A stretch of DNA of 7,635 nt from NCBI GenBank assembly GCA_047639615.1, contig JBLIOL010000274.1:1-7635 (forward strand), given 5' to 3'. Within the stretch, counting starts at the first letter, position 1. Each line of letters begins with the position of its first letter. Shown here piece after piece: positions 1 to 5,490 of the stretch. Made by a program: the position numbers and the translations under genes. The notes beneath the pieces are model-generated. The model ran no database searches. It had not been told where the DNA came from and was given only the letters and a program-made list of their open reading frames with translations. The stretch comes from CAYWNK01 sp047639615. Lineage in GTDB: Bacteria > Planctomycetota > UBA1135 > GCA-002686595.

Positions 1-1350
1 GGAGCTGAAGAGAGCGACGAGGGCAAGGACAAGGACAAGGACAAGGAACCCTCCCTGGTCTACTTCCTGCTGGAGGCGATCATGTGGGGCTTCATCACCC
101 TGTTGATGCCTTGCACCTATCCGATGATCCCGATCACCATCAGCTTCTTCACGAAGCAGGCTGATCAGCGCGAGGGCAGCGTTCTGCCGCTCTCCCTGGC
201 CTATGGCGGTGGCATCGTAGGCATCTTTGTGTTCATCGGCGTGGTTGTCGGACCGGCCATTCAGGGCTTCGCCAACCACCCGGTGTTCAACCTATTCGTG
301 GCGGTGATGTTTATCTTCTTCGCCTTCACGTTGTTCGGTTGGATCAACCTGCAGCCGCCGGCCTTCATGATGAACATGGCCGGCAAGGCCTCGAGCACGG
401 GCGGCTTGGTGGGCGTGTTCTTGATGGGCTTGACGCTGGTGATCACCTCCTTTACCTGCACGGCGCCCTTCGTTGGCAGCCTGCTGGCGTCGGGTGCGCA
501 GCAAGGCGCCATGCATACGGCCCTCGGCATGGGAGTCTTCGGACTGACCATGGCCACGCCCTTTGTGCTGCTGTCGCTCTTCCCAAGTCGCTTGAAGTCC
601 ATGCCCAATGCCGGCGCGTGGATGAACACGCTCAAGGTCTTCCTGGGCTTTGTTGAGTTGGCCGCTAGCCTCAAGTTCCTCTCCACTGCCGACCTGGCTT
701 GGGGTTGGGAATTCATCAGCAAGGAGGTCTTCCTGCTCGCTTGGGGTTCGATCTTCTTGGTAGCCGCGGCCTTCCTCTTCGGTTGGATCAACCTGAAGGG
801 CGAGGAAGACGGCGCGATCAGCCCGGGCCGATTGGTCGGCGCAACCGCGACCTTCGTGTTTGGCATGTACAGCCTGTTCCTGATCGGCGGATACAAAATG
901 GACCCGCTGATGCTGGCCTTCGCGCCGCCCTACTCGACGGCACCCGAACGGGCTGCTGGGGAGTCGGGAAGCAAGTCGCACCCCATCGTCAAGGATGACT
1001 ACGAGGACGCGGTCTCTCAGGCCAAGGACAAGCAGAAGGCGTTGCTCGTGAACTTCACGGGCTTCAACTGAAGCAACTGCCGCGTCATGGAAGGCAAAGT
1101 CTTTCCCTCCCCGGCGGTCGCCGCGGAGCTAACCAGCCACTTCATCGAAGCCCGTTTGCACGCAGACTTTGGCAGTTACGCTGAGACGGTAAAGGCCCTG
1201 CGTGAGGAGATGACCGGATCGGTCGCACTCCCCATCTATGTGGTCATGGACCCTGAAACGGGCGAGGTCGGCGGAATCCTAGAGGGCCTGCGCTTCGCGC
1301 CTGACTTCAAGGACTTCCTGACCGAGAGCCGCGCCAAGCTCGGCATGTAG
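1..1350 (+). CDS. dsbD: DsbD-like thiol:disulfide interchange selenoprotein (5' partial, in-frame TGA read as selenocysteine)
   Basis: The frame is open at the left edge, so the N-terminal periplasmic part is missing. Residue numbers count from base 1. An acidic/lysine linker (1-17) precedes about eight hydrophobic segments (roughly 19-47, 61-87, 97-115, 135-162, 171-195, 210-227, 241-263, 278-297). Cys38 (MPCTYPMIP) and Cys153 (SFTCTAPF) match the two membrane cysteines of DsbD/CcdA proteins, which pass electrons from cytoplasmic thioredoxin across the inner membrane. A thioredoxin-like domain follows (about 325-449). Its active site reads NFTGFN-TGA-SNCRVMEG, with TGA as codon 357. In the family the motif is DFTGxxCxNCRxME, so the TGA sits exactly on the first catalytic Cys, and Cys360 is the second. 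The frame continues 92 residues with the expected cis-Pro loop (VALPIYVV) to TAG at 1348. I therefore annotate one protein with a UxxC centre. The alternatives, a nonsense mutation or two genes, fit poorly: the Met at 1087 is the conserved M of CRxME, not a start. Confidence 0.92.
25..48 (+). repeat. Short tandem hexamer repeat encoding a Lys-Asp linker
   Basis: AAGGAC occurs three times in tandem followed by AAGGAA. It encodes KDKDKDKE just before the first membrane segment of the DsbD-like protein. The unit is a multiple of three, so gain or loss of copies would change linker length without breaking the frame. Confidence 0.8.
334..351 (+). repeat. 18-bp exact direct repeat inside dsbD (partner at 778-795)
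   Basis: TTCGGTTGGATCAACCTG occurs identically at 334-351 and 778-795, both in frame and both encoding FGWINL at the end of a membrane segment (TLFGWINLQ and FLFGWINLKG). DsbD/CcdA membrane domains are built from two related halves, so the protein-level repeat could be ancestral. Identity at every codon over 18 bp is closer than old duplication would normally leave, and suggests chance codon use or local gene conversion. Confidence 0.75.
1069..1071 (+). other. In-frame TGA codon read as selenocysteine (UxxC redox centre)
   Basis: The TGA lies between FTGFN and SNCRVME and replaces the N-terminal, nucleophilic cysteine of the thioredoxin-like CxxC. Both flanks are conserved family sequence in the same frame. 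Replacement of a redox Cys by Sec in a UxxC motif is the usual pattern among bacterial thioredoxin-fold selenoproteins. Decoding would need SelA, SelB, tRNA-Sec and SelD, none of which is in the window. Confidence 0.88.
1077..1117 (+). promoter_or_regulatory. Candidate bacterial SECIS stem-loop
   Basis: A hand-folded two-tier hairpin begins 5 nt after the TGA. The lower stem is CTGCCG (1077-1082) with CGGCGG (1112-1117), 6 bp including one G-U. The upper stem is GGAAGG (1089-1094) with CTTTCC (1101-1106), 6 bp including one G-U. The apical loop is CAAAGT (1095-1100). If the top G-C pair opens, the loop starts with G, as bacterial SECIS loops usually do. The loop lies about 23 nt after the TGA, within the range known for bacterial SECIS elements. 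The internal loop between the stems is large, and a competing pairing (TGCC 1078-1081 with GGCA 1093-1096) exists. No energy calculation was made. Confidence 0.55.
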
Positions 1351-1380
1351 ACCCGCTCTTACGCAGGTCTCAATAGGATC

Positions 1381-1418
1381 CAATTGCGGCAATCGCTGAA
1401 AAGCGGTTGCCGCAATTG
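1381..1418. repeat. Perfect long hairpin with GAAA loop
   Basis: Arms CAATTGCGGCAA (1381-1392) and TTGCCGCAATTG (1407-1418) pair perfectly. The stem continues through T1393-G1406 and CGCT/AGCG to a GAAA tetraloop (1398-1401), 17 bp in all. It starts 30 nt after the dsbD stop. No T-run follows on either strand, so it is not a standard intrinsic terminator. It could protect the dsbD 3' end or form the first helix of the leader RNA. Confidence 0.85.
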
Positions 1419-1456
1419 CGTGAGTGGTCCACTCTGAAGGTGCAAAGCCACTCATG
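1419..1456 (+). promoter_or_regulatory. Second leader hairpin with two competing pairings
   Basis: CGTGAGTGG (1419-1427) pairs with CCACTCATG (1448-1456), 9 bp with one G-U, directly abutting the preceding hairpin. CCACTC occurs twice (1429-1434 and 1448-1453), so the GAGTGG strand (1422-1427) can instead form a local hairpin with the nearer copy. The distal pairing hides the ATG at 1454; the local one exposes it. Such mutually exclusive pairing is what a regulatory leader would show, but it is only a hand fold. Confidence 0.4.
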
Positions 1457-1546
1457 CGTGCCAACAACCTGATCCTCTTTAGCGCCATTAGCAGCGCCCG
1501 ATTTACGGGTGCCGTCAATGGATGGGTCAGAGGTAACTCTGGCTGA
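1454..1546 (+). CDS. Possible 30-aa leader peptide
   Basis: An ATG-initiated frame of 30 codons ends at TGA 1544-1546, about 20 nt before the terminator. A weak Shine-Dalgarno-like GAAGG (1436-1440) lies 13 nt upstream. The peptide has two Phe (TTT at 1478 and 1502) and one Trp (TGG at 1523), but no tandem run of aromatic codons like classical pheL or trpL. The second Phe codon is in the loop of the 1494-1512 hairpin and the Trp codon is inside the antiterminator arm, which is suggestive for a Phe-pathway attenuator. It could equally be a chance frame. Confidence 0.25.
   Translation: MRANNLILFSAISSARFTGAVNGWVRGNSG
1494..1512 (+). promoter_or_regulatory. Leader hairpin, 7-bp stem
   Basis: GCGCCCG (1494-1500) pairs with CGGGTGC (1506-1512), 7 bp including one G-U, around the loop ATTTA (1501-1505). 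It lies just upstream of the segment able to pair with the terminator arm, so it could serve as the upstream structural element of an attenuator. Confidence 0.45.
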
Positions 1547-1579
1547 GAACGGCTTTCACAGAACACAAAAGCCCATCCG
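1519..1579 (+). promoter_or_regulatory. Candidate antiterminator pairing enclosing a GTAA hairpin
   Basis: TGGATGGGT (1519-1527) can pair with GCCCATCCG (1571-1579), seven Watson-Crick pairs plus two G-U. This would occupy the 5' arm of the terminator. It encloses CAGAG (1528-1532)/CTCTG (1537-1541) with a GTAA tetraloop. When the antiterminator is not formed, that small hairpin can extend outward (G1525-T1544 to C1528-G1541) and take up GGGT. The two folds exclude each other, giving a plausible on/off switch for readthrough into the phenylalanine gene. Pairings were checked base by base; energies were not computed. Confidence 0.45.
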
Positions 1580-1603
1580 CCATACGCGCTGATGGGCTTT
1601 TTT
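1567..1603 (+). terminator. Strong intrinsic (Rho-independent) terminator
   Basis: AAAAGCCCATC (1567-1577) pairs perfectly with GATGGGCTTTT (1591-1601), an 11-bp stem around a 13-nt loop, with six T at 1598-1603. It ends 47 bp before the phenylalanine-gene start. It can end the dsbD transcript and, if the leader hypothesis holds, act as the attenuator. The A-run before the stem also gives a short interrupted T-tract on the minus strand, so weak activity there is possible. Confidence 0.88.
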
Positions 1604-1653
1604 CATCGGCATGCGTTTCGGCGGAGCAGGCTCCGATACCGACATTACCGATG
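1604..1653 (+). promoter_or_regulatory. Possible start-codon-sequestering fold
   Basis: CATCGG (1604-1609) is perfectly complementary to CCGATG (1648-1653), which contains the start codon. It encloses the hairpin CGGAG (1622-1626)/CTCCG (1631-1635) with a CAGG loop. The only GGAG near the start is in that hairpin, about 25 nt upstream and too far for normal Shine-Dalgarno use. No good ribosome binding site precedes the ATG, so initiation is either weak or controlled by this fold. Confidence 0.3.
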
Positions 1654-3687
1654 ACTACCAACCAAACAGCAAGCGGCATGGATCATGCCCGCAGCGAGAT
1701 CGATCGCCTCGACAACGAACTCGTCCAAGTCCTAGCCGAGCGCATGCGCGTGGTGCAGGGCGTGGGCAAGCTCAAGGGCGACCGTACGGGCAGCATCCTG
1801 TTGGATCCCGAGCGTGAGCGCCTATTGCAGGCGCGCTGGAAGGAGCGTGCCGAGGATGCGGGCCTGTCCGGCCCCTTCGCTGCCCGAGTGCTGCGCGAGG
1901 TGCTGAGCCACTCGCGCCGCACGCAGGAAGCGCACTTCGGCAAATCGGATGACAAGGCCCAGCGCCTGCCCACAGTGGCCTATCAGGGCGAGCCTCATTC
2001 CTACAGCTACCTGGCTGCTGGTCAGCTCTTCGATACGCGTGCCGAGGGAGGTTCGCAGCGCATGGGTCATCGCACCTTCGCCGGCGCGGTCGAGGCCCTG
2101 CGCGAGGGTCGCGTGGATTATGCGTTGCTCCCCACAGAGAATAGCATCGCTGGCACCATCGGCGAAATCGGCCAGCTATTGGCCGATTCAGACCTGTACG
2201 TGGTGGATGAGGAGACCTGGGCGGTGGAGCATGTATTGGCCGTGAGCGCCGGGCAGGAGCAGGCGCCGATCACCCACGTGCGCTCGCACCCGGTGGCCCT
2301 AGCCCAGTGCAGCGCCTATCTGCGGCGCATTCCCGGTGCCATCTCCGAGCCCTGGCACGACACCGCTGGCGCAGCTGCATCCTTGGAGCGCGAGCCTACG
2401 CCTGGCGTGGCTGTAATCGCTTCGGAAGAGGCCTGCGCGGCCCATGGATTGGTGGTCATCCAGCGCAATGTCGCCGACCGCGAGCCGAACCTGACACGCT
2501 TCCTCTTGCTAGCGCGCGAGGAGGAGGTGGTGCCCATGGGCATCCCGGCCAAGACCTCCTTGCTGCTGAGCCTCGATCACAAGCAGGGCGCCCTATCCGA
2601 GGTGCTAGCCATCTTCGCGGCGCGCGCCATCAACCTGACGCGTATCGAGAGCCGGCCCGATCCGCAGACCCCCTGGCGCTATCGCTTCTTCATCGACTTG
2701 GAAGGCCACCGGGATGAGCAGGCTTTGGCGGCCGCGCTCGATCTCGTGCGGCGTCACTGCAATATGGTGCGCGTGCTGGGCACCTATCCCATGCGCACGG
2801 AGGACGGTGGGCACCTGAAGGGGCCGGAGGCTGTGGTGAGTGCGCCTGCCAGCGAGGGGCCCGTCATCGAACGGGTGGAGAGCGTGCCTTCGGCGCTGTT
2901 AGTTGCTGGGACCTTGCCCGTGCAGGTCGGACCGCTGCATGTGGGTGGCGACCACTTCACCATGATCCTTGGGCCTTGCGCCGTGGAGAGTCAGGCGCAG
3001 ATTGAGGCAGCCGCTGCCATGGTTGGTCGCGCGGGCGCGAGCATGCTGCGCGGAGGAGCCTTCAAGCCGCGTACGTCACCGCACTCCTTCCAGGGGCTGG
3101 GGCAGGAGGGTTTGGATCTCTTGCAGGCTGCGGGCCGTGCGGTCGAGCTGCCGGTGGTCACCGAGTTGATGCGTATCGAGGATCTGGATGCGGTGGTGGC
3201 GGCCGCTGATGTGATCCAGGTGGGCGCACGCAACATGCAGAACTACGCGCTCTTGCGAGCCCTTGGGCGCGTGGATCGACCCGTGCTCCTGAAGCGTGGC
3301 ATGAGCGCCACCGTAGATGAGCTGCTCTCCGCGGCGGAGTACATCACGGCCGGCGGGAACCAGCGCGTGATTCTGTGCGAGCGCGGTATTCGGACCTTCG
3401 AGACCTCAACGCGGGCTACCTTGGACCTGGGCGCCGTGGCCGTCCTCAAGACGCGCACGCACCTGCCGGTGATCGTCGATCCGTCCCATGCGGCCGGCGT
3501 GCGGCACCTGGTGGTGCCCCTGGCCCTGGCCGCGGCGGCGGTGGGGGCGGACGGCTTGATCATCGAGGCGCACCCCAACCCGGAGGAGGCCCTGTGCGAT
3601 AAGCAGCAGGCGCTGACTTCCGAGGATCTCGAGCAGCTCTTCAAGGGTCTGCGTCCTATTCTCTCCTCCCAAGGAAGGTGGTTGTAA
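1651..3687 (+). CDS. pheA: Trifunctional chorismate mutase / prephenate dehydratase / DAHP synthase
   Basis: Four domains in one 678-aa chain. AroQ chorismate mutase (about 10-95) keeps the E. coli PheA active-site set by alignment: R14, R31, K42, D52, R55, E56, S88, Q92. Prephenate dehydratase (about 107-287) has VAYQGE, PTENS (161-165), SHPVALAQC, DTA (237-239) and the catalytic TRF (282-284). An ACT domain (about 299-385) has the Phe-binding GAL (313-315) and ESRP (333-336) motifs. After a linker, a type I-beta DAHP synthase barrel (about 425-670) has GPCAVES, RGGAFKPRTSP, KRG and DPSHAAG; metal ligands C443, H613, E639 and D650 show the same spacing (170, 26, 11) as in Thermotoga DAHP synthase. 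It would condense PEP with erythrose-4-phosphate and convert chorismate to phenylpyruvate in the cytoplasm. ATG 1651 is chosen because no in-frame start lies closer upstream; ATG 1678 is the alternative. CM-PDT and CM-DAHPS fusions are known, but all three together are unusual. Confidence 0.95.
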   Translation: MTTNQTASGMDHARSEIDRLDNELVQVLAERMRVVQGVGKLKGDRTGSILLDPERERLLQARWKERAEDAGLSGPFAARVLREVLSHSRRTQEAHFGKSDDKAQRLPTVAYQGEPHSYSYLAAGQLFDTRAEGGSQRMGHRTFAGAVEALREGRVDYALLPTENSIAGTIGEIGQLLADSDLYVVDEETWAVEHVLAVSAGQEQAPITHVRSHPVALAQCSAYLRRIPGAISEPWHDTAGAAASLEREPTPGVAVIASEEACAAHGLVVIQRNVADREPNLTRFLLLAREEEVVPMGIPAKTSLLLSLDHKQGALSEVLAIFAARAINLTRIESRPDPQTPWRYRFFIDLEGHRDEQALAAALDLVRRHCNMVRVLGTYPMRTEDGGHLKGPEAVVSAPASEGPVIERVESVPSALLVAGTLPVQVGPLHVGGDHFTMILGPCAVESQAQIEAAAAMVGRAGASMLRGGAFKPRTSPHSFQGLGQEGLDLLQAAGRAVELPVVTELMRIEDLDAVVAAADVIQVGARNMQNYALLRALGRVDRPVLLKRGMSATVDELLSAAEYITAGGNQRVILCERGIRTFETSTRATLDLGAVAVLKTRTHLPVIVDPSHAAGVRHLVVPLALAAAAVGADGLIIEAHPNPEEALCDKQQALTSEDLEQLFKGLRPILSSQGRWL

Positions 3688-4847
3688 TCGAGCGTAAGCA
3701 AATACCGGGCCTAAGCGCCCTGGCCCAGGCACTCGTGCCCTCGGCCACTATGGCCGCGGCCGCCGCAGCCAATGTGCATCCGGACCCGATCAACCTCGGC
3801 ATCGGCGAGCCCGTGGAGCCGCCTGCGGAGGAGGTTAGCGCCGCCGCTATGCGCGCGGCGCGAGATGGCGAAGCGCGCTACGGGCCGGCGGATGGCTTGC
3901 CAGAGCTGCGCGAGCTCGCGGCCGAGGATCAGACCCGCCGCTCGGGAATCGCGCGCAGCCTAGAGAACGTGATCATCACCGCCGGTGGTAAGCCGGCGCT
4001 GATGGATGCCATGCGTTGCCTGGTGAACCCCGGCGACGAGGTCTTGGTGCTGGCGCCCTTCTGGCCGAGCTTCCTGCAGCAAGTGCAGCTGGCCGGCGGC
4101 GTTGCGCGCATCGTGCAGCCGGGCCCGGACATGCTCCCGGACCCCGCTGCCATCGCGTCCGCCTGCACCGAGCGCACGCGGCTCGTGATCCTGAACAACC
4201 CCGGCAATCCCACCTCCCAGATCCTGGGTGCCGAGCGCCTGCGCGCCATCGCCGAGGTGGTGGATGAGCACGATCTATGGGTGCTGGCCGACGAGGTTTA
4301 CTCCGGCCTGGTCCTCGACGGCGACTCCCGCGGTCTACTCAACATCTGCCCCGATCTGGCCGACCGCACCGTGGTGGTGGAGAGCTTCTCCAAGCGCTTC
4401 TGCATGACCGGCTACCGCCTCGGCTACGCCTGCGCGCCGGCCGCCGTGATCGAAGCGATGACACGCCTGGCTACCGCTTCCACCACCTGTGTGAACATCC
4501 TGGCCCAGCACGCTGGCATGGCTGCCCTGCGCATGGATGGCAGCTGGGTCGAGGGTCAGCGCCGCACCTACCTACGCCGCCGCGACGAGACTGCCGCGCG
4601 CCTCTTGGCCATGGGCTGCGACCTGCACAAAACACCGGAAGCAGGCTTCTACCACTTCTTCCGAGCCCCTGGAGTCGAGGACGACGTGACCTGGGCGCGC
4701 GGCCTCTTCGAACAAGAGGGCGTCACCCTGATCCCCGGCACGGCCTTCGGCGTTCCCAGCCGTATGCGCCTCTCCTACGGTGCTACCGACGCTCGACTGG
4801 AAGAAGCCGCCGTGCGCATCCAGCACTACTTGGACTGCAACTCGTAG
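3678..4847 (+). CDS. Class I PLP-dependent aminotransferase, probably aromatic (phenylpyruvate to Phe)
   Basis: A 389-aa fold-type I aminotransferase of the aspartate aminotransferase superfamily, near normal length. Visible motifs: the N-terminal PSATMA...INLGIGEP segment (21-45), AxYGPADG around Tyr68, the NNPGNPTS loop with Asn177, ADEVYSG with Asp205 (pairs with the PLP ring nitrogen), SFSKRFCMTGYRLGY with Lys239 as the Schiff-base lysine, and R364 in MRLSYG as the likely carboxylate-binding arginine. The GTG start at 3678 overlaps the preceding stop by 10 bp. AAGGAAG (3671-3677) abuts this GTG closely, but the N-terminal family pattern (GLSALAQALVPSAT) needs a start here; the next Met (3750) would cut it off. 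The overlap implies translational coupling with the Phe-pathway fusion, so making Phe (perhaps also Tyr or Asp) from the keto acid is the natural role. Substrate is inferred from context only. Confidence 0.92.
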   Translation: MVVIERKQIPGLSALAQALVPSATMAAAAAANVHPDPINLGIGEPVEPPAEEVSAAAMRAARDGEARYGPADGLPELRELAAEDQTRRSGIARSLENVIITAGGKPALMDAMRCLVNPGDEVLVLAPFWPSFLQQVQLAGGVARIVQPGPDMLPDPAAIASACTERTRLVILNNPGNPTSQILGAERLRAIAEVVDEHDLWVLADEVYSGLVLDGDSRGLLNICPDLADRTVVVESFSKRFCMTGYRLGYACAPAAVIEAMTRLATASTTCVNILAQHAGMAALRMDGSWVEGQRRTYLRRRDETAARLLAMGCDLHKTPEAGFYHFFRAPGVEDDVTWARGLFEQEGVTLIPGTAFGVPSRMRLSYGATDARLEEAAVRIQHYLDCNS

Positions 4848-5467
4848 ACGCAGCGGCGATCGCCGCCCACGATGTGCTCGGTGCGTTCGATTGTGATCTT
4901 GCCGCCGAGCACTTGCTGGAAGAGCTCTAGCTCGATGTCGCAGAGGCCGACGCAGGAGCTGGCGGCTACACAGATCGGGCAGTGGTTTTCGATCAGGCGG
5001 AAGCCGCTGGAGCCGCTCTTGGTGTACTCGGCTAGGTAGCCTTCTTCACGCCGGATGGCGGTCAGCGCCGCGACGCGTTCCTTGAGCGGGGCGGAGGGCC
5101 CGGGCATGCGCTTGCGATAGTCCTCAACCTGCTTGGCGCCGCGGGCTTTGATGAGCTTGGCCAGGCCGCCGGGGCCGAAGGCGTCTTGGGCTGCCTTGAG
5201 CATGCCCAGGGCTAGCTCGGAGTGACTGTCGGGGAAGTGCTCTGCGGCACCGGAGGACACGCTCCAAATGCGTCGCGGGCGGCCGACCTTGCCAGCTTGG
5301 TCCTCGAACTCCACCAGGCCTTCATCCCCCAGGCCCGCAAGGTGCTGGCGGGCACCTACGGGGGTGATGTCCAGGCGCTTGGCTAGGCCCGAAGCTGTCT
5401 GGGGGCCTTTGGTCTTCAGGTAGAAGAGGAGCTTGTCGCGGGTTCCCGCGTCCTTGGGAGGTCGCAT
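4826..5467 (-). CDS. SufR-like winged-helix regulator with C-terminal Fe-S-type cysteine cluster
   Basis: A 213-aa cytoplasmic regulator. Residues 8-70 form a winged helix: TRDKLLFYLKTKG, then the HTH GLAKRLDITPVGARQHLAGL and the wing KVGRPRRIWSV. This resembles the DNA-binding part of SufR-type and related repressors (ta.eLA..L.it..avr.HL..L..eGL.....GRP). The C-terminal half has ENHCPICVAASSCVGLCDIELELF (Cys163, 166, 172, 176) and GGDRRCVYEL (Cys206), matching the cysteine pattern by which SufR-family proteins bind an Fe-S cluster. Cys166 and Cys172 are additional to the core C163/C176/C206 pattern. It overlaps the aminotransferase 3' end by 22 bp tail-to-tail and is divergent from the VOC gene across a 119-bp region with palindromes, so autoregulation and control of the VOC gene are reasonable inferences. 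The ATG at 5467 lacks a clear Shine-Dalgarno. Ligand and targets are unknown. Confidence 0.85.
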   Translation of the reverse strand: MRPPKDAGTRDKLLFYLKTKGPQTASGLAKRLDITPVGARQHLAGLGDEGLVEFEDQAGKVGRPRRIWSVSSGAAEHFPDSHSELALGMLKAAQDAFGPGGLAKLIKARGAKQVEDYRKRMPGPSAPLKERVAALTAIRREEGYLAEYTKSGSSGFRLIENHCPICVAASSCVGLCDIELELFQQVLGGKITIERTEHIVGGDRRCVYELQSK

Positions 5468-5490
5468 GCCAAGAGCTTAGGGCAAATCCC

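Larger units (their letters stand above)
1361..1610 (+). ncRNA. Structured intergenic transcript or leader RNA, function unassigned
   Basis: The roughly 300-bp gap between dsbD and the phenylalanine gene holds at least four hand-found hairpins (1381-1418, 1419-1456, 1494-1512, 1525-1544) and a final intrinsic terminator (1567-1603). Two hairpins are closed by GNRA tetraloops (GAAA, GTAA), typical of structured RNA. I compared it by eye with TPP, cobalamin, glycine, c-di-GMP-I and T-box motifs, and with tmRNA, RNase P RNA and SRP RNA, and found no convincing match. It may be the 5' leader (attenuator) of the downstream gene, a small RNA, or a long structured dsbD 3' UTR. Confidence 0.5.

Noticed and set aside
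292..981. Long minus-strand open frames opposite dsbD
   Set aside because: Low-complexity, Arg/Gln/His-rich translations typical of antisense frames in GC-rich genes; no family motif.
1069..1071. Genetic code reassignment of TGA (to Trp or Gly)
   Set aside because: The motif column calls for Cys, not Trp or Gly, and TGA appears to act as a normal stop for the sulfatase and for the minus-strand gene at the right edge.
1087..1350. A separate 87-aa gene starting at ATG 1087
   Set aside because: The Met is the conserved M of the CRxME motif, there is no ribosome binding site, and the frame continues directly from dsbD through the TGA.
1..1350. dsbD as a pseudogene broken by a nonsense mutation
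   Set aside because: Only one stop interrupts the frame, at the precise catalytic Cys column, and the rest of the domain is intact. Random nonsense would rarely hit that codon.
1381..1418. Long hairpin as an intrinsic terminator
   Set aside because: No T-run follows the stem on either strand; the canonical terminator is at 1567-1603.
1430..1480. TPP, cobalamin or c-di-GMP-I riboswitch
   Set aside because: Fragments such as GGTGCAAAGCC and AACCTGATC recall these families, but the other obligatory conserved elements are absent or out of order.
1279..1566. Minus-strand 95-aa frame across the intergenic hairpins
   Set aside because: Overlaps the dsbD 3' end and the structured region; no recognisable motif or ribosome binding site.
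1611..1817. Plus-strand frame starting at ATG 1611
   Set aside because: Out of frame with the chorismate mutase domain, repetitive Arg/Pro/Gly composition, and overlaps a clear gene.
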